A stretch of 64,000 nucleotides of DNA. It comes from Chitinophagaceae bacterium. GTDB lineage: Bacteria > Bacteroidota > Bacteroidia > Chitinophagales > Chitinophagaceae. Position numbers and translations under genes: made by a program. This document shows, in pieces, positions 50,374-58,440 of the stretch. Below the pieces are notes generated by a model. It ran no database searches and was not told where the DNA came from. It saw nothing but the letters and a program-made list of their open reading frames with translations. The number at the start of each line of letters is the position of its first letter. The stretch's first letter is position 1. Location of the stretch: NCBI GenBank assembly GCA_023957575.1, contig JAMLGU010000003.1, positions 62,001 through 126,000 of the forward strand. Direction: 5' to 3'.

Positions 50374-51258
50374 TTATTGATAAAGCGTACCGGTATTTAA
50401 TATAGGAGTAGGTGCTTTCTCGGCACAAAGTACTACCATCAGATTACTTACCATTGCTGCTTTTCTTTCATCATCCAATTCTACAATTTTTTCGTTGGAC
50501 AATTTCTTTAATGCCAAATCAACCATACCCACAGCCCCTTCCACAATTTTTATGCGTGCAGCTACAATGGCTGTAGCCTGCTGGCGTTGCAGCATAGCAC
50601 CTGCTATTTCCGACGCATAGGCCAGATGGGCAATACGCGCTTCCTGCACAATAATTCCGGCACGTGCCAGTCTTTCCGAAAGTTCTCTTTCAAGAATTTC
50701 ATTCACCTTATCTGCACCATTGCGAAGGGTGATATCTGCATGTTCGTCTTCCAGATTGTCATAAGGAAAACTGTTTGCCAAATGACGCACGGCTGCCTCA
50801 CTCTGTGTTTTCACATATTCAATGTAACGCTCCACTTCAAAAGCCGCCTTGTAGGTATCTCCTACTTTCCATACGATTACGGCGCCTATTTCAATAGGAT
50901 TACCCATTTTGTCATTTACTTTGAGCGTTTGCCCTTGCAGGTTTTCGGAACGAAGACTTATTTTTTGAGTACCATACAATGGATTGATAAAGAAAAGACC
51001 ATTGTCTTTAACCGAGCCAACATATTTCCCAAAAAAAGTAAGTACTCTTGAGTGGTTTGGTTGTATAATCATCAGCCCTTTTATAAAAAATATAAAGGCA
51101 ATGAAACTGATGATTGCGAGAGTAATTTGAACGCCACCATTTCCCCCTCTGTCAAAACTTTGAATTCCTGTTACAAATAACCAAATCGCAACAGCTAAAA
51201 CAGCAAGGCTTATAATGAGCGCAAGATAACCGGACATAGGCTTTAAAATCTTTTCCAT
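50374..51258 (-). CDS. SPFH domain protein, paired with Arc-type regulator
   Basis: 294 residues: two hydrophobic segments at the N-terminus (about 12-32 and 45-65), an SPFH/Band 7 domain (IIQPNHSRVLTFFGKYVGSV to EIAGAMLQRQQA) and a shorter C-terminal coiled coil than the SPFH protein at 12857. The family forms ring-like membrane scaffolds. The two N-terminal TM segments and the Arc partner mark it as a subfamily distinct from the stomatin/QmcA-like gene. Start ATG at 51256-51258. The gene is 76 bp downstream of the phytase-like gene, which is on the same strand. Function inferred only. Confidence 0.88.
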   Translation of the reverse strand: MEKILKPMSGYLALIISLAVLAVAIWLFVTGIQSFDRGGNGGVQITLAIISFIAFIFFIKGLMIIQPNHSRVLTFFGKYVGSVKDNGLFFINPLYGTQKISLRSENLQGQTLKVNDKMGNPIEIGAVIVWKVGDTYKAAFEVERYIEYVKTQSEAAVRHLANSFPYDNLEDEHADITLRNGADKVNEILERELSERLARAGIIVQEARIAHLAYASEIAGAMLQRQQATAIVAARIKIVEGAVGMVDLALKKLSNEKIVELDDERKAAMVSNLMVVLCAEKAPTPILNTGTLYQ

Positions 51259-51334
51259 AACAATATTTTTATAATGATATCAAATTGATATCATAAAGAT
51301 ATAAGGTAATCTTCAATCTGCCAAAATATTTTTT

Positions 51335-52486
51335 TTAGGGAATGACTTCAAACAGGAAAACCTGATTTTTTTCGTCTTTTTGAAAATTATTATCTGCAAT
51401 GAGTATCAGCGATTTGTTTCCATTGGCGAGTATGGGGCCAAATGTTATCCCCTCCACATTATCAATATATCTGCCTAAATCATCCATGTTGAGCAGAAGT
51501 TTCTTTGTAATAGGTTTATAGTCTTTTCGTTGATGCAATCCGGTTAAAGTAGAAACATCTGTAGCCAATGATATATCAGCCAAAAATAATTTGATAGTAC
51601 AACCCGGCCGCCCGGTTGAATAAGACCTTTCCATCACCAGCATTTGATTATTATTGATCCAATAAATTTCTGAAATTCCGTTTACCCTAAAGGCATCAGC
51701 CGTTATGGCAGGGTATGCCACAGCATCCAACAAATAAGCATACTGAGCAACCGGTTTTCGGGTATGAGCGTCAAATTTAAGAATTCTGACCGGCGCCGCT
51801 TTGTAACCCACATCGGCACGAGGGCCATCTTCGTAAAGCGGCTCTTCCACACTTACATACAGATATTCTGCACCTGCATCAAAACTCGTTCCCTCAAATA
51901 CGCCATTCACCCTTGGCCCTGATTCAGTGGTAGTCATTCTTAATTCTTTTGGGATAAAGAAACTATTTAAAAAATTTCCTTTCAAATCCATTTCATAAAT
52001 AAAAGGGTCTTTGATATTCATTTTACCATCTCTGATTGCCCTGTCACCCTCACTTGACCAGACTAAATTTTTTTTAACCGGATTATATCTCAAAGATTCG
52101 GGATCGGCGGCATTTACGGGATCGGTTTTTAAAGAAGGGAATGGTTTCCCGTCAGGCTGAAGCATTGATGAAACAGCCGTAAAAAAAACGGTATCTATTT
52201 TATTACTATTTATCTGAATTTTTGCTGTATAAAATCTTGAAGGACTCGTAGCAGAACGTTCATCGCTAATAATAAAGTATCTGTCATTTTCTTTATCATA
52301 ATCAATCCCTGACAATCCTCCAACCCAAGTGTTTTCATAATGTAAATTATGTGGTATTATATACTCATCCAAAAACTTCAATGAAGATAGTTTAGTGGCA
52401 TGATTCAGAGAATGTTTTGCAGTTACACAACCACTAAGTAAAATAACTGTAGTAATTACGAAAAATAAAATTGATTTTTTTCTCAT
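51335..52486 (-). CDS. esterase-like activity of phytase family lipoprotein
   Basis: 383 residues with signal peptide and lipobox (VILLSGC, lipidated Cys20). The body has beta-propeller-like segments of the esterase-like/phytase-like family: WVGGLSGIDYDKENDRYF near the start, DPESLRYNP, SGPRVNGVFEGTSFDA and DNVEGITFGPILANGNKSL near the end. Proteins of this group are annotated as phytase-like phosphodiesterases, but activity is rarely shown. A surface-exposed or periplasmic position is expected. The gene is upstream of SPFH/Arc and adjacent to the RNase P RNA gene. Confidence 0.85.
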   Translation of the reverse strand: MRKKSILFFVITTVILLSGCVTAKHSLNHATKLSSLKFLDEYIIPHNLHYENTWVGGLSGIDYDKENDRYFIISDERSATSPSRFYTAKIQINSNKIDTVFFTAVSSMLQPDGKPFPSLKTDPVNAADPESLRYNPVKKNLVWSSEGDRAIRDGKMNIKDPFIYEMDLKGNFLNSFFIPKELRMTTTESGPRVNGVFEGTSFDAGAEYLYVSVEEPLYEDGPRADVGYKAAPVRILKFDAHTRKPVAQYAYLLDAVAYPAITADAFRVNGISEIYWINNNQMLVMERSYSTGRPGCTIKLFLADISLATDVSTLTGLHQRKDYKPITKKLLLNMDDLGRYIDNVEGITFGPILANGNKSLILIADNNFQKDEKNQVFLFEVIP

Positions 52487-52559
52487 GGAAGAATTGATTG
52501 TTTTTTAGAATTATCAAGAATCAAACAAGCAAGCTACAAAGATTTAGTAAAAAAAAATA

Positions 52560-52957
52560 TTACAAGCCATAAGCCGGATTCTGTTCTTTAAATATTTTCC
52601 GGCAATACCGAAAATAATTAAAGCGGCTATCATTTATCTGTTGATGCAGTTACCCGCAACAATCAATCTGCCTACCCTCCCCGATAGTAAGTTTACATTT
52701 TGCCGGGCAGGCAAAAAATCGGGGTTTACATGGCATTTCAGCATACAAGGCTTACCCGCAAAACATATTACTATGCAATGCCGTGAGCTCTTGCCTCACG
52801 TTTTCACCCTTACCCTGCCGGAGGCATGGCGGTAATTTTCTGTGGCGCTATCTGTTCCTGCCTATTAGCAAGACCCGGCTGTTTACCGGTGTACTGCCCT
52901 ATGCTGTCCGGACTTTCCTCGGCATCAGAGACACCGCGATGGCCTGGCTTGTAATAT
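52560..52957 (-). ncRNA. rnpB: RNase P RNA (bacterial class A)
   Basis: On the minus strand the 5' part reads AAGCCAGGCCATCGCG, followed by GAGGAAAGTCCGGAC (52906-52920), a universal RNase P core element. The 3' end reads CAGAATCCGGCTTATGGCTT near 52565, pairing with the 5' end (AAGCCA with TGGCTT). Internal helices such as TGCCTCCGGCAGGGTAAG can be seen. This is the catalytic RNA that matures tRNA 5' ends. Boundaries are good to about 5 bp. It lies between the phytase-like lipoprotein gene and the SatD gene. Confidence 0.95.
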
Positions 52958-53118
52958 TACAAAGTTAAAAAATTTACCAGAATTGTCAATTATAATTTTA
53001 ATAGCTAATAAAATAAAGTATAAGTTTCAAACATGATATTTATTACTATTACTTAATTAACTTATATTTATTATTATTAACCATATAGCTAATATTCCAA
53101 TTAAACGAATAATATTCT

Positions 53119-53126
53119 TATATTTG
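53119..53126 (+). promoter_or_regulatory. satD-type gene -7 box, 4 nt from start codon
   Basis: TATATTTG matches TAnnTTTG and ends 4 nt before the GTG start at 53131. The upstream -33 region is weak. The position suggests a leaderless transcript for the SatD/DUF3307 pair. Confidence 0.5.
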
Positions 53127-53130
53127 TTAG

Positions 53131-53745
53131 GTGATAGCAGTCATAAATGGCGATATAATAAGGTCAGGCAAAATGAAGCCTGAATATTGGTTGAAGAACC
53201 TGAAATCGGCACTTCATTGTTTTGGTAAAACGCCCAAAGATTGGGAACTATACCGAGGTGATTCCTTTCAGCTTGAAATCAAAAACATAGATGCTGCCCT
53301 CAGCACTGCCATTCACATTAAAGCCATACTTAAATCCACGCCCAACTTAGATGTCAGAATGAGTATAGGAATAGGAAATAAAACTTATAGTGCCAAAAAA
53401 ATAAGCCAGTCCAATGGCAGTGCTTTTGAAAATGCCGGAGTTCAATTTGATTTATTAAAAAAGGAAAAGGTAAATCTTTCAATTTGTTCTGGCAACAAAA
53501 GATTTGATAAAGAAATGAATTTATTCATTCGATTTGCGCTCACTTTTATGGATCGCTGGACGACCACTTCAGCTTCATTGGTTGCCCGGCTAATGAAAGA
53601 ACCCGGTAAAACACAGTTAGAAATGGCTTCATTATTAAAAATCAACCAATCTGCAGTAAGCCAACGAAAAAAAAGGGCTAATCTGGATCTGATAGAAGAC
53701 TTAGATAACTATTACAAACTTCGTATAAAGGAAACCTTTTCATGA
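53131..53745 (+). CDS. SatD family protein with C-terminal HTH-like region
   Basis: 204 residues starting at a GTG (MIAVINGDIIRSGKM after initiation). The N-terminal part matches SatD-type proteins (IAVINGDIIRS, WELYRGDSFQLEI, VRMSIGIGNK), a cyclase-like or nucleotidyl-cyclase-like fold without known activity. The C-terminus (KTQLEMASLLKINQSAVSQRKK) resembles a helix-turn-helix, suggesting a regulator that senses and binds DNA. Its stop codon overlaps the start of the DUF3307 gene (ATGA). SatD with a membrane DUF3307 partner is a recurrent pair in bacteria; the name comes from a Streptococcus locus. Function unproven. Confidence 0.8.
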   Translation: MIAVINGDIIRSGKMKPEYWLKNLKSALHCFGKTPKDWELYRGDSFQLEIKNIDAALSTAIHIKAILKSTPNLDVRMSIGIGNKTYSAKKISQSNGSAFENAGVQFDLLKKEKVNLSICSGNKRFDKEMNLFIRFALTFMDRWTTTSASLVARLMKEPGKTQLEMASLLKINQSAVSQRKKRANLDLIEDLDNYYKLRIKETFS

Positions 53746-54467
53746 TTCTCCTACTTAAAATGGTATTAGCTCATTTAATTGGTGATTTTGTTCTGCAACC
53801 TGCTGTATGGGTAAACGAAAAAGAGCGATTATCGCTTCATAGCCCCAAATTTTATTTGCATCTGCTAATACATTTTTCCTGTATGGTCATCATCACTTGG
53901 GATGTCCAGTATGTACCCGGCATTGCCTTGATTACAGTTATTCATGGTATCATTGATTATTTAAAAATCATATACCAAAAAAACCGGCCAAGAATTGCCT
54001 TTTTTCTTGATCAGTTTTTACATCTTATTACCTTAGTGTTGTTTGTTTATTTTTATGATCCCAATGGATTGGCTGGTTTCAAGTGGAATAATACCTTCCT
54101 TCCTGTATTAGTGGGCTTGGTGTGGTTAACCACTCCCTGCTCTATTGTGATTAAAACCATTATTTCGTTTTGGTCTTTGCAAATACAATTTAAATCCACT
54201 GATATTGAAACAAAATCGCTTCAAAATGCAGGTAAAATTATTGGAGTTCTTGAGCGATTACTGGTTTTTGCTTTTATACTGACAAATCACTGGGAAGCGG
54301 TAGGATTTTTAATCACAGCCAAATCAGTATTTCGATTCAGTGATTTGAAGATAGCCCAAGACAGAAAACTGACCGAGTATATATTAATAGGAACCCTGCT
54401 CAGCTTTGGTTTGGCAATCATTGCTGCCATTATTACAAAACAAATTATGGTGTGGATTAATGCTTAA
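53742..54467 (+). CDS. DUF3307 membrane protein, partner of SatD-like protein
   Basis: 241 residues with about seven transmembrane segments. The opening MILLLKMVLAHLIGDFVLQP with its conserved HLIGDFxxQ and the later VIHGIIDYLK identify DUF3307. The segment AGKIIGVLERLLVFAFILTNHWEAVG is also family-typical. Start ATG overlaps the satD stop by 4 nt, so translation is coupled. The pair may form a membrane-anchored sensor; the mechanism is unknown. Its 3' end overlaps tail to tail with the DUF2027-Smr gene by 11 nt. Confidence 0.82.
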   Translation: MILLLKMVLAHLIGDFVLQPAVWVNEKERLSLHSPKFYLHLLIHFSCMVIITWDVQYVPGIALITVIHGIIDYLKIIYQKNRPRIAFFLDQFLHLITLVLFVYFYDPNGLAGFKWNNTFLPVLVGLVWLTTPCSIVIKTIISFWSLQIQFKSTDIETKSLQNAGKIIGVLERLLVFAFILTNHWEAVGFLITAKSVFRFSDLKIAQDRKLTEYILIGTLLSFGLAIIAAIITKQIMVWINA

Positions 54468-55485
54468 AAAATATTTCGGTAGCACCATATCCATAAGCAG
54501 GATGATATTGATTCACAAAATAACTCACTTCTTTTTTCAGCCTGAGGGCATCATGCACTTCATCACGAAGCCTGCCCGAACCCACACCATGAATAATAAT
54601 CAGGTGGGGCAAATGATGTGCCACAGCAAGATCATAATATTTTTCAAAAGTTTTCATTTGCAGTGACAATTTTTCATAATTATTCATCCGTGTATAATCA
54701 TCGGTCAACTTTTCTATATGCAGATCCACAACGCTTTGCGCAGGAGGCAAATGCTTTCTTGCCTCCTTAGCATTATAAATTTTGAAGCCTTTTTCTGACA
54801 ATTTCTCCAGGGGAGACGGCGGTGGTGGTGTATATTTTCTTTCCGGATAATGCTCAAACAATTTAAACGAAAAAGAAGCCTGATTTTTTTGTCTGATTTC
54901 TGCAATTTTTGAAAAAAGCTGTTTAGGTTTCAGCTTTACCACCGATTCATAATGTTCTTCTTTTGATCTATCTTTTTTTACTAAAGAAAAATCAAATGAG
55001 AATGAAGGGCTGTCGCTCATATCTTCAAAAGGCACATCGTGGATATAGAAGTTTTCAAATGGCTGAACCGTATTTTTTAATTCGAACTCTGCCTCTCCAA
55101 AAAAGCATAGCCGATATGTAAAATAATAGGCAGTGGATGTGTTATTAACCAAATGAATCTTCAGTTCTTCTACTACTTCATCACCAAACTCATCCACATC
55201 GCTTATCGGAAGAATATGTAGCCAAACCCCGTCCTCCTTTCGTTCTGCTTTTTGCAAAGGCGCTTTTTCTTTGCGCACGTCATCAATATACTTTTTCTGT
55301 GGTTTAAATTGGTTTTTCTTTTCGGTAAAGTTCTTATAATAGGGAAAATCTATCTGGTCTATATAAACAGGAAACTCAACACCTCCCACATCTATCATCG
55401 CCATATTTTTATTAATAAAGTCAACAATCACTCCTTCTTCATTGGAATGAAGCACAATTACATTATCACCAATCTGAAATTTCAT
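54457..55485 (-). CDS. DUF2027 and Smr domain protein
   Basis: 342 residues. The N-terminal third begins MKFQIGDNVIVLHSNEEG, a small barrel typical of DUF2027. A middle region (about 100-230) follows, and the C-terminal Smr domain runs from about residue 250: VVDLHIEKLTDDY and LIIIHGVGSGRLRDEV, where the HGxGxGxL signature is an expected nuclease or nucleic-acid-binding site. This arrangement is common in Bacteroidota. Because MutS2 of this window lacks an Smr domain, the two could act together, though nothing shows this. The gene overlaps the DUF3307 gene tail to tail. Confidence 0.9.
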   Translation of the reverse strand: MKFQIGDNVIVLHSNEEGVIVDFINKNMAMIDVGGVEFPVYIDQIDFPYYKNFTEKKNQFKPQKKYIDDVRKEKAPLQKAERKEDGVWLHILPISDVDEFGDEVVEELKIHLVNNTSTAYYFTYRLCFFGEAEFELKNTVQPFENFYIHDVPFEDMSDSPSFSFDFSLVKKDRSKEEHYESVVKLKPKQLFSKIAEIRQKNQASFSFKLFEHYPERKYTPPPPSPLEKLSEKGFKIYNAKEARKHLPPAQSVVDLHIEKLTDDYTRMNNYEKLSLQMKTFEKYYDLAVAHHLPHLIIIHGVGSGRLRDEVHDALRLKKEVSYFVNQYHPAYGYGATEIFFKH

Positions 55486-55522
55486 AAGAAAAATATTACA
55501 TTAAACACAGGTTAAATATAGC

Positions 55523-57208
55523 TTATTTTTTCGCCAGCTTACTATTGAAGCGGCTGTAGGCAAAATAAATGACCAATCCAATGACAAGCCATACTACAAA
55601 CCTAAGCCAGTTAGTATGACTCTCCTGTGCCATTAAATAAAAGCAACTTACCATCCCCAAAACGGGGATAAGCGAAAACTTTTTTAAAAAAGAAAAAACG
55701 GCTATAACCGGTATTATTATCCAAAATATCAGCATTGGGAAATTTTCTATCTTAAAAATTTCACTAAAATGCTCCGGAACATATTTTGCTACTAAAGCGA
55801 AGGAAAGAATGGTTAATAAAGGAATGATATACCTGCCATTAATGTAAGGAACTTTAAACTTAGATACCGGTTTGTCCTTTTTCTGGTCGAGTATGAGAAT
55901 TCCTCCACACACCAAAACAAATGCAAACAGGGTGCCGATACTTGTAAGCGCCAAAACGGTATCAAGATTTAAAAACAGGGCTGGAATTGCCACTACCAAT
56001 CCGGTTACGATTGTTGAAAAAGAGGGAGTTTGATACACCGGATGTATTTTTGAGAATATTTTCGGCAGCAGTCCGTCCCTGCTCATGCTCATCCAGATGC
56101 GCGGTTGCCCCATTTGAAATACAAGCATTACGCTTGCGGTGGCGATAATAGCGCTCACCGCTACAATTATTGCCATCATCTTAAGTCCTCTCAAGCCAAA
56201 TACCATTGCCAACGGGTCGCCTACATTTAACTGTGTGTAAGGTACCATTCCCGTCAAAACTAATGCTACCAAAACATAAATGACAGTGCAGATGATCAAC
56301 GAATAGATCATGCCTCTGGGCAGGTCACGTTGGGGATCTTTACACTCCTCTGCTGTTGTAGAAATGGCATCAAAACCAATGTAGGCAAAGAACACCGCCG
56401 ACACGCCTTTTAATATCCCGCCAATACCGGTAGGTGTAAATGGCGACCAGTTATCTCCGTTGATATAAAATGAGCCTACAACGATAACTAAAAATATCAC
56501 TCCCAATTTCAATAAAACCATAAGATTGGCAGAGTTACGCGATTCTTTGACTCCAATAAATACTATGTAGGTAATAATGGCCGTAATCAGCAAAGCGGGA
56601 AAATCCATGATTACTCTAAAATTACCGATTTGAGGTGCAGTTGTCCATGCAGTAAATTTTTCCAATAATCCATTGTCCAGAGAAGCCATAGCAGTTCCTC
56701 CATTTACCAATTCATTTACTTCCTTAAAGCCATGTTTGGCGGTAATGTAGTCCATCGTCAGCCAGTCCGGGATATGCATTCCGGCTGAGTTCAAAAGATT
56801 TGTGAAATAATCGCTCCAAGAAATAGCAACTGCAATATTTCCAATAGCATACTCCATCAATAAATCCCAGCCAATAATCCATGCAAAAATTTCGCCAAAT
56901 GCCACATAAGAATAGGTATAGGCGCTTCCTGAAACCGGCACCATGGAGGCAAACTGAGCATAGCACAATGCTGCAAAGCCGCAGGCAAAAGCAGTGAACA
57001 CATATAAGAAAACTACGCCCGGCCCGCCATCGGCAGCAGCTTTACCAATACTACTAAAAATTCCTGCTCCGATTACGGCAGCGATTCCAAGTGCTGTAAG
57101 GTCTCTTACACCCAGCACCCTTTTCAGCCCCAGACTATGATCATCGTTGTAGCCACTGGCAACATCCTTCAAAATAAAGTCAATACTTTTTTTTCGAAAA
57201 ATAGACAT
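55523..57208 (-). CDS. APC superfamily amino acid permease (CAT type)
   Basis: 561 residues with about 14 transmembrane segments. The N-terminal cytoplasmic tail is followed by GLKRVLGVRDLTALGIAAVIGAGIFSSIG, the APC signature, then FAALCYAQFASMVPVSGSAYTYSYV, FFAYIGFDAISTTAEE and AMVFGLRGLKMMA. This is the cationic-amino-acid-transporter-like branch of the APC superfamily, a proton-coupled or facilitative importer of amino acids in the inner membrane; specificity is not evident. A large periplasmic loop is seen around residues 140-180. Single-gene unit, followed by the DUF2027 gene. Confidence 0.9.
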   Translation of the reverse strand: MSIFRKKSIDFILKDVASGYNDDHSLGLKRVLGVRDLTALGIAAVIGAGIFSSIGKAAADGGPGVVFLYVFTAFACGFAALCYAQFASMVPVSGSAYTYSYVAFGEIFAWIIGWDLLMEYAIGNIAVAISWSDYFTNLLNSAGMHIPDWLTMDYITAKHGFKEVNELVNGGTAMASLDNGLLEKFTAWTTAPQIGNFRVIMDFPALLITAIITYIVFIGVKESRNSANLMVLLKLGVIFLVIVVGSFYINGDNWSPFTPTGIGGILKGVSAVFFAYIGFDAISTTAEECKDPQRDLPRGMIYSLIICTVIYVLVALVLTGMVPYTQLNVGDPLAMVFGLRGLKMMAIIVAVSAIIATASVMLVFQMGQPRIWMSMSRDGLLPKIFSKIHPVYQTPSFSTIVTGLVVAIPALFLNLDTVLALTSIGTLFAFVLVCGGILILDQKKDKPVSKFKVPYINGRYIIPLLTILSFALVAKYVPEHFSEIFKIENFPMLIFWIIIPVIAVFSFLKKFSLIPVLGMVSCFYLMAQESHTNWLRFVVWLVIGLVIYFAYSRFNSKLAKK

Positions 57209-57260
57209 GCGGTTTTTGTTTTGTGATTTATGATTGGTTATACAAGATAATCAATTTTTA

Positions 57261-58226
57261 TTAATGCTCTCTCTTAACAAGAAAGGTTGCCAAATCTTTT
57301 AATGGTTGCTTTCTTTTTGAAACCACTGCCATATCATCAAAATGAGTGAGGGCATCATTTAAAAATTGTTCTTTAAGCTCCAACGCCCATTGATCAATTT
57401 TGCAATCTTTGTACAATTTCAATATGCTTTCCACTTTATCTTCTCTATCAATCTGCAACAATTGATCCAGTTCTTCTTTTTGAGCCGGATTAGCGGTTTC
57501 TAATGCACGAATCAATAAAAAGGTTTTCTTATTGGATTTTATATCACCACCAATTTGCTTACCAAATTTTTCGGTATTGCCAAACGCATCGAGATAATCA
57601 TCCTGCACCTGAAATGCCAGTCCTATCTTTTTTCCTGCTTCATAAAGCAATTCCAAATTTCCCAAACTGCCTCCCCCCAAAATACCACCCATTTTCAGGC
57701 TGGCGGCTATCAATACGGATGTTTTTAATGTAATCATATTCAGATACTCATCGTAAGTAACATCCGTTCTCTTTTCAAAATCCATATCTAATTGCTGCCC
57801 CTCACACACCTGGGTAGCCGTTTCATTGAAGAGCGATAAAATGCGATGCAGCAGGTTTTTATCAATTCTGTTCAAGGCTTCATAAGCTTTAATAAGCAAT
57901 ACATCACCTGCCAGTAAAGCAGTGCTTTCACCATATTTGATATGTACGGTTTCTTTTCCGCGTCTTAAAGGCGCTTTATCCATTATATCATCGTGAATAA
58001 GGGTAAAATTGTGAAACAGTTCGATAGCTGCGGCTACTTCCCATGCATCAGGATTAATATTGCCAAAAAGCTGATTACCCATCAGACATAGTACCGGCCT
58101 GATTCGCTTTCCGCCAATTGTTAAAAAATAATTTACCGGATCATATAATGTTTGCGGGCTTCCATAAAACTGTTGATGGTCAAAAAAAGCAGAAAACTGC
58201 CTTGATAATTCATTAAAATTTTGCAT
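57261..58226 (-). CDS. trans-isoprenyl diphosphate synthase (polyprenyl synthetase family)
   Basis: 321 residues with both Asp-rich motifs: first D79-D-I-M-D83 with LRRG following, second D209-D-Y-L-D213. GGKRIRPVLCLM near the N-terminus and the FQVQDDYLDAFG stretch are typical. It joins isopentenyl diphosphate units onto an allylic primer to make geranylgeranyl or longer diphosphates for quinones or carotenoids. The residues before the first motif (FHNFTLIHDD, with Phe-His-Asn-Phe) favour a C15-C20 product, which is uncertain. Start ATG at 58224-58226. Not in an operon with neighbours by spacing. Confidence 0.9.
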   Translation of the reverse strand: MQNFNELSRQFSAFFDHQQFYGSPQTLYDPVNYFLTIGGKRIRPVLCLMGNQLFGNINPDAWEVAAAIELFHNFTLIHDDIMDKAPLRRGKETVHIKYGESTALLAGDVLLIKAYEALNRIDKNLLHRILSLFNETATQVCEGQQLDMDFEKRTDVTYDEYLNMITLKTSVLIAASLKMGGILGGGSLGNLELLYEAGKKIGLAFQVQDDYLDAFGNTEKFGKQIGGDIKSNKKTFLLIRALETANPAQKEELDQLLQIDREDKVESILKLYKDCKIDQWALELKEQFLNDALTHFDDMAVVSKRKQPLKDLATFLVKREH

Positions 58227-58383
58227 ATATCCAATTCGTGATTTAAATTCTATTATCTTATTCAGATGCTAAAATAATATTTTATTTCAAGATAGATACA
58301 GCAACACTAATATTAGGCATTACAAATTTCTTAAATCCTCGATTTTCTCTCCCCAAACCTCTACCTGAAAGCATCCTTTGTAC

Positions 58384-58440
58384 TTGAGGCAACCTCAACC
58401 TTAATCTTAGTCTTAGCCTCAATCTTAATCTTATCCTTAT
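58384..58440. repeat. 24-bp tandem repeat and small palindrome at the rnr 3' end
   Basis: CCTCAACCTTAATCTTAG-type unit of 24 bp (58393-58416) is repeated with four changes (58417-58440) and stops at the rnr stop codon. A TTGAGG-CAA-CCTCAA palindrome (58384-58398) lies beside it. The remainder of the spacer 58227-58383 is AT-rich without recognisable features. Confidence 0.65.
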
